The position numbers were made by a program, and so were the translations under genes. Source: Xiphias gladius (taxonomy: Eukaryota > Chordata > Actinopteri > Istiophoriformes > Xiphiidae). Taken from it: a stretch of 64,000 nucleotides of DNA. Positions 1 to 11,605 of the stretch are shown here, piece by piece. The DNA lies in contig NC_053404.1 in the NCBI RefSeq assembly GCF_016859285.1, positions 20,859,105-20,923,104 on the forward strand, written 5' to 3'. The notes under the pieces are model-generated. The model ran no database searches. It saw only the letters and a program-made list of their open reading frames with translations, and had not been told where the DNA came from. The first letter of the stretch is position 1; each line of letters starts with the position of its first letter.

Positions 1-2835
1 TGTTTCCTTCGCCGTCCGACCAATCCGACAAGCGGTTCTGTTGGACTGCGCAAGCAGCCTGAAGCTGAGGGTTGATATTTCGCCCAGTTGCCGCAGAAAA
101 ATAAGTAACAAGCACATACATGCACATACACATGACGTGTAAACGTTTGTTTTGGTTTCGGCTATCACACCGTACAGGCGCGCACCTGGTTAACTCATCC
201 TCCATTTTTTAAAATCGCTGCAGAAGCTGTGACCTTCGGTCACCGGCTGCCATCAAAAAGGTGAGCACGGTTTGGGGTCAACGTTCAACAAACTGGACCT
301 TTGGGCTCTGCGGGTTCCATACATCAGTGCATGACCGTCACCAGGAACAACACGGCGCGTTATTCCCATGCCAAGGTTTGAGTTTGAGAGGGGGGACAAG
401 GAGCGAGAAAGAGATGCAAAAATGGAGATTTAAAGAGATGAGGTGGATGAGGAAAAAGGGCAAAAACGCAGAGAGGCTGAAAGAAAAAGTCAGACAGAAT
501 CAAAGAAAGAGAGGGAGGGAGGAGGAACAAAGGCAGAGGGGAGTCAAAGACGAGGTTTGGAAGGCGAGGAGGGAGGGAGTCGACTTTGCGGGGGAGTCAG
601 TCAGCTCTCCTCTTCGTATCCCTGTCAGAACTTGGCTGCCGTTCAGAAATACACTCAGAGTGTGTATGTTTGAGCTTGTGGTGATCGCGACGATGTGGGG
701 ACTGTAATCTTTTTACACACTCACATTATTGGGAATTAAATCCCCGTTCTGGACAGACAGCTCGCCCTTAGAAGTCAAAGATTTATTTTAGGGTTAAGAC
801 TTGTTTTTTGGCTCAGGGTTGAGTTTAGACATGAAGTGGAATGAATCTTAAGGCAGCGAAGCGTCTTCTTAACTGAAAGATTCAAGTCCGTGTGTGTCAC
901 AGACAGAAAATTTATGTCTCTCTCCAGCAGGTAGCGATGACGCTCTCACGGACGATCTTGACCTTCACTTGTTCTCTGTGCTCTCTATCACACACGCACA
1001 CGCACACACACACACGGGGAGAGTTTACACACTGTTACCCCCAGCAGCCCCGGCCGACGTGCCGGTGGAGCGGAGTGAAACCCAAGCAGAGAGCGTCTCC
1101 CGGGGGATGGCGAGGCGTAGGAACAAGATTGAGGCCAGATGTTGCAGATGCAGGAACGAGCCAACAGGCCCAGGATCCATTTATAGGCTCAGCCCGCCTC
1201 GCTGCACAACAATACACTGATAATAACACAATCCGAGCTTTTCATTACACCGACTACTAAACTCACTGGCAGGGGGAGAAAGACATTACTTCTCCCATTG
1301 TGCCAACTTTCTAATTCAAGTCTTGTTCTTTTTTGTTCCCGTCTAACTGTGCCATTCTCGTGCTTGCCAGATAATTTGTTAGGCCTTTGGATGTGCTCTG
1401 CCAAGGCAGTCAGTCCAAATGTTGACATTTCTTTTAAGATACAAGGGTTTCAGTGGGAAGCAGCAGCATATTCAGGGAGTCTTTAGAGGCACTGTGGGTT
1501 TCGAAAAATGTAAAAAAAAAACATCTACAAATTGGATATTTGTGGAGATATGGGAATAGGCCAGATTTCAATAACAATAGTAGAAAGACAAGCGAGCAGA
1601 TCTGCTGAATTTGCTGTTTCAAACATTCAATGTCAGGAAGGTCTTTTCCTGGGAAAACCCCTCCGGCCCACAGGAAGTGATGTACTTAAATTTGCAATAA
1701 ATCAAAGACGAATTGGGGAGATACAATGAACAGTAACAGACACCACAGCCGAACAGGCAAAAGAAGAGAGAACCACCTACGAAAACTCGACATCTGCATA
1801 AAAAACATTCCTGAGAAGAAACTGAATAACCGCTGTCGCTTTGCTCAGAGGCTGCTTTCCACTGACAAGAGGAGAGATGAAGGTGTTTCTCTCTCTCGTG
1901 GACTAGCAGCTTGTACTATTATTCATTAGCTACAGTTCACACGGATGTGTCGGGCAACTGCACGTAAAGGCTCGAGTAAACCAGGAGCAGACCACTCGGA
2001 ATGACGCGCTATCCGAAACACATCTGACGGCAAAAAGTGTATCTAGCCTGTCCGACGTGGGAACATCTGAGGGCGGGGTGAAAAAAACTTGGCGTCAGAG
2101 AGCGAGGGGAAAGATGTAGTGAGTCATTCACAGGACGATTCTGGTGAGCACTTTCTCCATCCGTCGTGTTCTCAGTAGCAGGGCGCTTGAGAGAGGGAGG
2201 TTCGAGCTGTCGCCGGTCATGGCAGGATGTGGGTGTGGTGGTCGGATTGGTCCGATTTGGGGAAGGGGCGGAAATTGTCAGACGCGGCCCCTCCGAATTC
2301 CAACATCTTTGTAACAGCACGCAAGGTTTTTACAACGTGAGCGCTTCGGTTGGAACGTACTGACGCCTCAAAACATCTAAGCAGTGCAAGACTTTTATTG
2401 AAGGCTGGGGGAAATTACGCGGCACCGTCACACGCCACCGTACTGACATTCTGCCTCAAAAAACACAGCGTTTAACACAAATGATTCTGCAGTTCTATCC
2501 ACACACAAGAGACGTTTCTGTTGCACTATTTTGACACTTTATGTCCAATCAGACCCAGGGAATTTCTTGGGGGATGCCCGCAGTGACCACTCAGCACCCA
2601 AAGCGTTGCCGAGAATAAGAAAAAACAAGAAGTGGGGCATATGGATGCAGCCCCCTATGGCGTTACGATGTAATTCTACATCACAAAGTTGATGTAAAGA
2701 TCGCGATATGATACATTTTCTGGAGAAATCGATTGAGAAAAAAAACACTTACGGAACCAGATGAGTACAGCTGTCTTTGGCCAATCCAACTGACAAGTCA
2801 AGAAAATTCATCACGTTGATTCAAAAATCCTATAA
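1..2835. other. Intergenic region, no gene recognised
   Basis: I find no exon with recognisable protein similarity on either strand. The open frames here are short and overlap one another, and the stretch at about 390-600 is purine-rich, which favours open frames by composition. A CA-rich microsatellite lies at 989-1015. Distal regulatory DNA for the downstream tnfsf10 gene is possible, but I see nothing that shows it. Confidence 0.5.
989..1015. repeat. CA-rich microsatellite
   Basis: An imperfect CA run with a few CG interruptions. Confidence 0.85.
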
Positions 2836-4182
2836 AGTGGCAAGAAAAAGTAGTGAACCCTTTGGAATTACCTGCATTTATGCATAAGTTTATCTTAAAA
2901 TGTGTTCAGGTCTTCATCTAAGTTACGAATATGAACGAGCACAAACTTTTTTTTTAATCTAAAACACACAAATCACTGTAGTGTTCTTGACCACACTGAA
3001 TACACCATTCAAACACACACAGTGTAGGGTGGAAAAAGTATGTGAAACCCTCAGAGACATAAGCTGACCGGAGCCAGGAGTTATCAAACCTGGAGTCCAG
3101 TCCATGAAACCGGACTGGAGGTGTCAAGCGGAGATGATTTAGCTCTGCGGCTACTCTCCTTAGAAGTGGGCGCCCAACTAAGATGACTCCAAAGGCACAA
3201 CGCCGAGTGATCAGTGGGGTAAAAAAGAAGCCCAGGGCAACAGCTAAAGGCTTAAAGGGAATCATTGGAGCTGGCCAACATCTGTGTGCATTGGTCAACC
3301 ACATGCAAAAATCACGGTGCGTGGTTACATGTAGCATTAGGTGTCCGTGGCAGGACGTCACGAAGGTTAGCCGCCGTTGTGCTCTCCGAAAGTAGACATC
3401 GCTGAACAGCTGAGGTTTTCCAAAGAGCAGCTTGACACTCCACAACGCCACTGGGAACAACGCTACTAACAAAACCCAGGTTCAGTTATTTGGGAAGAAC
3501 ATGCAGCACCATGTCTGGTGTAAAGGGGGCACTGCACACTCTCGCAGCGGCGAAGTACGGCGGTGGCTGCTTGGCTGCCTCCGGGCCTGGACAGGTCACC
3601 GTCACAGAGGGGAAGATGAACTCCCAAGTTCATCGAGGTGTCTTACAGGGTACCGTCAGGGTGGCTGTCCGCCAGCAGAAGCCCAGTGGAAGCTTGGTGA
3701 CGCAGTGGGACAATGACCCTGGACATCGAAGTAAGTCCTACAACAGAGGGAGTATAAAACAAAGAAAAATCCACCTTCTGGAACGGCCCAGTCAGAGCCC
3801 AGACCTTAACCCAACAGAGGTGCTCAGAGCGCCGTTCACAGCAGACCTCCTCTAAGAATATGGCAGAGGTGAAGCGGCTCCGTACGAAGAATGCTCCAAA
3901 CTCCCTCCTGAACGTTGTGAGGGTCTGATCCACAGCTACTGGAACCAACGGTGTGAGGCTCCCGCTGCCAGAGGAGGTTCGACCAGCTATTGAATCCAAA
4001 GGGGTCACTTGCTTTTTCCACCAGCACCGTGATGATGATTAATGGACGCGTTCAAACAAAAGACGTGAAAACTAGCCTGCGCGTCGTGACTTCGACGAGG
4101 ATCGGATCACACTCTTGCGACCGATTAATGCAGAAAACCAGGTCATTCCAAAGGGGTCCGCTGACTCCTTTCTTCCCGCTGA
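2836..4182 (+). mobile_element. Decayed Tc1-like DNA transposon with broken transposase
   Basis: The left end (about 2836-3050) carries the phrase 'agtagtgaaccctttggaa', and the right end (about 4005-4182) carries its degenerate inverse, 'ttccaaaggggt', with the inner terminal motif 'gctttttccacc' at 4010-4021. Together they form long, worn terminal inverted repeats. Between them the plus strand shows pieces of a Tc1/IS630-type DDE transposase in more than one frame. A helix-turn-helix-like segment lies at 3183-3290. At 3490-3855 there are KYGGG, ASGPGQ, then DNDPGH (second catalytic Asp) and SQSPDLNPTEV (the region of the third acidic residue). Frameshifts and stops break the frame, so the element is inactive. 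It is recognised from the general Tc1 layout; the exact family is not named. Confidence 0.85.
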
Positions 4183-4487
4183 GCCATCAATCAGTCCTGT
4201 CCGTTGCATCTGCAAAAACAATCTGATGTGATGCAACGATTTACAACATCGCCTACACTGGCCCGGTCCACCTCCAAAATACCGCAGCGACTGATGCCAC
4301 GTTGTAAACCGCATAACAAAATCTGCGAGGGGTAGACAGACTTGTATTGACTCATGGTATGTATTATTGTACTTCCCAACACTGTCTTTGTCATGTAATC
4401 TCATTTCTGATTTGTCCATCTGATCCTCCCGTTTTTCTTTTAGAGCTTTTGAACCATTTGGCATTTTACATACTTTAAATTATGTCC

Positions 4488-4488
4488 A

Positions 4489-4519
<31 letters not shown>
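4488..4519. repeat. Poly(A)-(GA)n microsatellite
   Basis: About 10 A residues followed by about 11 GA units. Confidence 0.85.
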
Positions 4520-5587
4520 CGGAGTCTGTTAGTTAATTTACCAGGTTTCGTGTCAACAAATTTTAGTTATCGGGAAATAACTGCATCTTCTTACCACCGA
4601 CCGACATAAAACTTGAGTTTTACACCCAGTCAAAGGTCAATGCTGTTGGACAGTCGGGTTAACAAGCTGCTCCCTCTCATACCGACCTCATCAGGCCCCG
4701 CCACCTGACCTCGAGTTTCTTTCCAATGCCCTCTACGGGGTGGCGGCAAAGTGGAGTGACGAAGAACCGTCAGCTTCCAAGGATCTGCCATCGTCCATCT
4801 TTAGCCGCTTGCCCACGGAGAGAAACATCTATTTTCCAACTGACATCTCCAGTCGCTAATATTCAGATTCAGATAACATTTCTGCCCTTAAAAGCCCTTT
4901 TCCTTACAACGCCTCGCCACGGACAGGAGCGTGATGGATGTACAAGATGTGATGAGATGAAAGTTGGGGCGACCCGGAGCCAAAACAGATAAAGCGGGAG
5001 CGGGGAGGAGTGCCAGGAACATCAGTTACACCTCGCCCCTTCACTAGATCTCACTCCGCAGCGCCACGCGGTGGCGCGGCAGCCGGGCAGGCCGAGGCCC
5101 GTCACGGGGGCGGTCTTCCCCGTAGAGGGCCCTTATTGATACGACTTGGATCAGTGTGCTGCTCTCCTCGGTGATACGACGTGTATACGTTCAGGACATG
5201 GAGACAGATGAGATACACTCGGACAGCGGGGCCCATAAGTCCGAGACCACCTTCTCCTGAACGGGAGCGTGGTCTCAGACTTTTGGACCCGGCCGTAGGC
5301 GACCACTACTCTACTCTAGGCGACCTGAAACTCTGCAGCATGGCAATAAAAGTCAGCATTCAGCTGCTGTGCCACACTTGTGCGTGTTTTGAAACACTAT
5401 CTCTGGTTGTGTTCTGATGCAAAAAGGCGTTTTTCTCACAGTAAAGCTCGGAACAGAGATCTGCGGCTGTGATATGAGCGTTCACAATAAACTATAGAAG
5501 GCTATCTGTGTTTTTCCAGCGCAAAAATGAAACAATAACGTCTCCAGGAGAAATTCAAAGAGGGAAAATGCTCTTGTTCTTCAGGTC

Positions 5588-5625
5588 GGCCCCGCCTCCG
5601 CCTCCTCCGCCTCCTCCTCCTCCTG
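5588..5625 (+). promoter_or_regulatory. Candidate GC-box / CCT-rich proximal promoter of tnfsf10
   Basis: A pyrimidine tract of repeated CCTCC units, with a CCCCGCC GC-box-like core at its 5' end, lies 120-160 bases before the tnfsf10 start codon. It resembles Sp1-type TATA-less proximal promoters. Placement is inferred only from position and composition. Confidence 0.35.
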
Positions 5626-5745
5626 TGTGCAGGGGACGGGGAGGGTAGAAGTTAAGGAGTCAGCCCTCTGCCATTGTTCTTGTTCTGGAAGTCTGGGAAC
5701 GGGACGCGACGGCGCTGGTCGGGTACCGGACGGCGGTCTGTCGTT

Positions 5746-8700
5746 ATGACGGGCTCCGGTCCGAAGCTCGGGGTGCTGCTGCTGCTGGCGGTTCTGCTGC
5801 AGACCGTGGTTGTCACCATCACCGTGCTGCACTTCACCACGGCTCTCAACTCGGTAAGAAAGGGGAAAGAGGGCTCGGATCGAGGAGCCGGGGACGCGCG
5901 GAGGGGCTTTTACGCATCGCCATGCAGTGCGCACGGCGAGGTCGGGTTTTTGATGCAGACTTGTTGACCTCGAGCACTTGGTTCTGATTATTATAGACTT
6001 TTTAGCGCGTGATCTAGTGTCGGCAGTTTTTGGAGAAAGGTTCTGAACTCGTTTTTTTTTTTTTATGCTCTCTGGTTCTGCTGCTGCGCTCCAGAGCACA
6101 AACCAGGCCACACACTGTAGCTTGCTCTCTCACTAAAATGAGTCAGTCCCGCACGATGCAGCTTCATGCAGACACCTTCTTTTCCCCTGAACTTGCAAAC
6201 CCAGAAACAGAGAGGACAAGGAAGTAGAGAGCTGCTGTGGCGGCGGCGGCAGCAGAGGTGGACTGCAGCTATGTTTTTTTATGACTATCTGTGATTATCA
6301 GGAGGAGTTTTTTTTTTTTTTTTTGCAGAACTGTGTGTTTGTGCGCGTGCGCGCGCGCGCGCGTGTAACCTCGTTCTGCTTGTTTTGGTGAAGCCAGAGT
6401 CCTTTGGTTACCTGGGCTCAGTCCAAGACAACTCTCAGTCTGGGTTTCCAGGGATTAATCATTAATCCGGATGAGATGCAGCAGCAGCAGCAGCAGCAGT
6501 ATATGTGAAGAGCTGAATCCTGAACAGATAAAAGGCAAAGGAAAGGGACACATGGCAGGAAACTATGTTGACTCAGGTTCCTAGTAAAGTTTAACACAAT
6601 GATAATGATGATCTGTGAAGGTTATTTATGCCAACTTCCTCAATTATGCCGTTTAAAAAAACAGGGATTTTACATTCTAGCTTTGGTTTTTACTGACAAA
6701 CGAAAAGGAAAGTCAGCGTCGCCTCCACCAAGGCGTGTCTGACGGGAGGTTGAGGGAGACCCGGGGTCTAATTGTTGGGCCCTGACACTTTCGCCCTGTG
6801 CAGATGAAGGAGACGTTTGCCAGGAGCAGTGTGTCCTGCCTGACGGGCGCCGACCTGCAGAGCGTCACGGCTGTACGGGGGGACCCATGCTGGCAGGTCA
6901 CCCAGCAGCTTCACCTGCTCATCGAGAAGGTAACGTGAAACGACGCTCACCCCCGGGGCCTGACCCTCTGAACACCGGACTTGCCCCTCAGGACCCCCCC
7001 CCTTCCAATCTCAACCTTAGCTGCTGCGTCCAGCATTACCTCACTTGCCCACAGTATCAGTAGTTGATGATCAGTATTAATGACTCAGTGATTATTTGGC
7101 CAGCTGCTGAGATTTCTGGCTTTCAAAGCTCAGTTTTCTGCGCTGGATCAAAAACTCCCCGCCCACTGGAGTTTGGAGACATTACTAACCACCCCCCCCA
7201 CACTTCAGCTGCAAAAGGCCAACGGAGCAATTGATGATGCGGATTTAACGATATTATCGTATCGCTGCCGCTTACGTAATCGCGCTTTTTGAGAACGGCG
7301 AGATTTCTCTCGATGATTTCGTCGGAGCGGAGTCACCGGTTTTTCTCAGGGAAAGGGAAGGGAAACTGAAAAACAAGGCACATTGACAGACAAGATTTCA
7401 TGCTGATTTGAAGAGATTTAAGGAATCAAAAATACTTCTCTCCTGCCGGTATGAAAATATTCAGTCATGAGAACAGCAGAGTAGAGTTTCGGCCCCGTTC
7501 AGAGCTGAAGAATTTGTTGATTTTGGAAAATTAATGGGCAACTACTGCATCTTGATAGTCGACCAGATGTTGTTCGAGCTAAACTGTCAGACTTCCTTTG
7601 CCTCCAGCCTCTGAAATGCGAGTATCGTGACACTTGTCCTCGTCCTATATGACAGTCAACCGAACGATCTTGGGTTTCCGGGTGGGTGGTCAGATAAAAT
7701 GGTCAATTTGAAGATTTCACCCCGGAAAATTACAATATGGCATTTTTCAATATTTTTTCACATTTTATACACACAGTGATTTATCGCAGATTAATCGATT
7801 ATGAAAATACGAAGGCGTTAGTTGTGGCCCGAACTCCTTGTAATAAAGGACTCCCTCAATTTCCAGTTTAATTTATTTATATTATTACTATTATTTTTAT
7901 TATTAATAAAGTTTTTGTTTTAAAAGATCAAAATCATTGCAGAAAATCAGGAGATATTTTTTTTAATTCCACACATTCCTTTTCCTGATCAAGACCCGGC
8001 ACCTACATTACCCACAATGCAGCTCGGCTGCAGTTCAGTCAGAGATTCGGCTGCGGTGTGCTAGTAGCGGCTAATGTAGCCTGGAGCCTGTAGCCTGCAG
8101 CAGAGATCGGGGGGGGGGGGGGGCGGGCTACAGACTTCAAACTTGTAGTCTTCAGACCCGACCAACGCCGACTCAAGTGACATCACTTGAGGAGCAGTGT
8201 CTCCAGAGGGAGCAGACTTCACACTGCTCCCTCTGGAGACACCGCAGAGAAAGGGACCGAGGGCGGACGCGGATGTCGCCCCGCTGCTCTTGGGACAGGT
8301 CGCCATCTGTAAAAATTTGGGTAGTTACGGTCACCGCCTGAAGGGGGAGACAGAAGTCCCGCACGGCAGGTTTAAAGGCTTCAGTTGGAGCCAGTGGACT
8401 CGGACCTGAGAGCCAGAGACAGGGTAGCGAAGCCGAGGTGTTGGGAGAAGATCGAACACATTAACTGTTTTGGTCTTTTCAGGTTACTTCTTGACAATAA
8501 CTAAAATGTAGATCACCTCCCGGCCTTTGACTTTAATGTCCCTTTTAAGTGAGAGGCAACAAGGTGACTTATGAGGACACTAGGTCCCTGTAAGCATAGT
8601 GAACGGATCCCAAAGTCATTATTCCTATCGTCATTATTATTAGGGGCTTCCTGTTCTGCAGAGCTCAGCTCTTGAACATTAGCAGGAGAAGGAAAATGCC

Positions 8701-8805
8701 GAAATGATCCAAATCACTGTCTGCAGACGCACAATGAGCTCCTTCATAGCTGGATGTGATCCTGTGCGGTTTAATCAGCACAGGAATGCATTCACCTGCC
8801 CTGCT

Positions 8806-8840
<35 letters not shown>

Positions 8841-11574
8841 ACACACAGAGCTATTCTTTTTCCTTTACTTGCTATCTGTGTGTGTTTTCGTTCCCTTGTC
8901 CCGTTTCTCCTCCTCTGGCATCGCTGCTCCTCTTAAACAACACAAGTCGGTTATTTTCTGACTCAGCTGCCCGATTTTAATTTTAGTTCAGGACACGGCA
9001 ATGTCAGTCCGTCGGCCGGTCCACCACTTTGGTCCAGACTGAAATTTCTCAACAGCTACTGGATGGATTGCCACGAAATGCTGTACAGACATTCATCGCG
9101 CCCAGAGGACGACTCACGCTGACTTGCCTGATCCCCTGACTTTTCCTCCAGTGCACCAGGATGGCGACATTTTTGTAATTTTATTTATTTCTTTAATGGA
9201 AAATATCTTCACAACTATTTCATGGGTTGCTGATTGACAGTCGTCGCGGCAAGTAGGAGCCGCAGGTGTTGCGCCGGAGGCTTTGTCTCGTCCGAAGTAA
9301 AGATCAGCGTTGAGCCAAGGATGAGAAGTAAAAGCTCTGGCTCTAAATTGCAAGTTACAACTTTAGAAATAATGTGAAAAATGCCAGACCGATAGGGTGG
9401 AATTTTAGTATACATGAATAAAACCTTTGAGTCAAGGTTGTTTATGCGGACAATAAATAAATATGAGGGAAACGTCCAGATCGATTTGGAGTTTTTTTTT
9501 CAGTTTGGAATAGTGGAGTCTGTGTGGTGTTTTTAATTTAACTGAGCAGTGTCCAACGTCGTTTGAGCTTCTCTGTATGTGCTGAAGCCCCTGAACCTCC
9601 CATATCTCACTACGAGTGGTGGCCCCACATTTGCAGCATCACACCCCTTTTTTTTTTTTTTGCTAGACATCTTGTGTTTAGGGGCTTTTACATATAAATT
9701 CCATGGTAAATTTAATCACGTAAAAACCTGCAGATCCTCCTCTGAGTTTCAGCCCGGGTTCCCCCTCAAAACAAAGTCTGGCTTCATGTCCTGTTTCATC
9801 CAAAACCAACGTCAGACTTCAGAGAACACTGGAGTCTGAGAGTCATTATACTACCCGTACATGTGCGGTCACACTGACTGAATGTGCCGCTTTCCTTCAC
9901 CATCCTCTCATTTATTGCTGAAGCTGTAAAAACATTTGTGAAGCGGAAAGCATTAACCTCTAGAAACCTCCACTGGCAACCGGTCAGAGCCGCAGCTACA
10001 CTGGTGAAACTTTCCTCCTGCTGCACGAGTTATTTATTGTTATTTCCTCCGCCGGGGAGGTTGTTTTTTTTTTCACCCGTGTCCGTTTGTTTGTTGGGGT
10101 TGTTTGTCGGCAGGATTACGCAAAAAAAGCACTGAGCTTGGCGGAGGGGAACGGGACAGGGGACAGGGGGAAGAGCCCCTTCAATTTTGGGGCAGATCCA
10201 GATCATTTTCTCTGAATTTGAATTTTTTCCTCTGAAGTCTGGTGCATGTTGTTTGACGCTGGCCTCGGCGGAGCTCTGCGCTCTACTGAGTGCCATTCTA
10301 GTTAACATATAATATGAAAAAAACGTCACTTTTTACTTTTTACTCTCTCTTTTCCCGTTCTGGACTCTTTTTTTTTTTTTTAAATCATGCTTTTCCAATT
10401 TCTCTTTAAGTTCAGAAGCCAGTTTTACAGAGAAAAAAACTGTAAATCAGTTTGGCAGTAGCTGCACCTTTTGGAGCCAATTAATTGTGTTAAGGAATGT
10501 CAAATACGAGGAAGAGTGAGAGGGGCCGATTACCAGGGAAGGATCTTTTGCTCAACCCCAACATGAAAGCTCCTTTTTATTCACCGGAGCAGATTTCCCA
10601 TTCCTGATGTCAGCGGAATTTCAGGGCCAAAACTCAAACAGCGGCTGCTTGGCAGGGGCGTGGTGCGAGCCACAGGCGCCTCTGGCAAATGTTATATACG
10701 TTCCTTTGGAAGCTGAAAGTTAGCGTTCAGTCCCATGTTTTTGTTTGTCTCTTCCCGGTTCTACTGGATTAATTTTCTACAACACTGCTATAAAGGGAAA
10801 CCTCGGGAACAGATTTCCGACTTTCATGTGAGGGACGACGGGGGCTACTGGCACTGGTAATGCAACAAAAATACATCCACGCGTTCTGTAATAAATAGAG
10901 TCCAATGTTTTCCTTGCAGTCCCTGTCCCAGCGTTACCAGAGGCAGATTTCCTCGGCAGTAAGAGGTGAGAAAAACCAAACCATGACATACAAACCAATC
11001 AATAACCCATTAAAAGAAGCACTTTGGACTGTTTAATGGTATCAGGCAGATATGAGTCCTATTTACTACAAAAACTAGTTAAAGACTGTTTTGGTTTTCC
11101 CTTATCATTTTGTCGATGTGTTATTTGTTCACTGACTTTTTGTTTTGTTTTGTTATTTTATTCCTTTTTCCATATTAGATGAAGTGTCTCGCGTGCTGCC
11201 CTCACTTGTGATGGAGGACAGGGCCTTACCTCGCCCCAAAGTGGCCGCCCACGTCACCGGCAGCTTTGTGCCCAAACTGGAGCGAGAGGGAGGAGGTGAG
11301 CCCTGCAGAGGTCAACCCCGACCAACAGTGTCTGACTGCATGCTGCTCATCTGGGTTGTGGTTTGGGGTTTGGTTTGAAAGCAGCCGGCGACTTTTTCGT
11401 CGTCGGGGGGTTCGGTAAGAGCGGCTAGTCCGCAAACTGGATGAGCCGAAGATCTTTTAGGAATTTGCCTCGGGGGTCATCAACAAACGTAGAAGTACGG
11501 TTTGATTTTAGCCGTTTTGGGATTTTTTTCTGAGTGTTGCCCGGAGACGGTCAGCAGACCTGAAAGCTGCAACT

Positions 11575-11605
<31 letters not shown>

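Larger units (their letters stand above)
4183..5745. other. Upstream flank of tnfsf10
   Basis: Intergenic sequence with no recognisable exon, apart from the A/GA run at 4488-4519 and GC-rich stretches near 5050-5130. The last 160 bases must include the 5' UTR and core promoter of tnfsf10. No convincing TATA box was found there. Confidence 0.45.

Noticed and set aside
2954-3472. 172-codon minus-strand open frame
   Set aside because: Antisense shadow of the decayed Tc1-like transposase.
5581-6111. 176-codon minus-strand open frame
   Set aside because: It is antisense to tnfsf10 exon 1 and its CCT/GAG-rich upstream tract. It has no domain, and its composition explains the openness.
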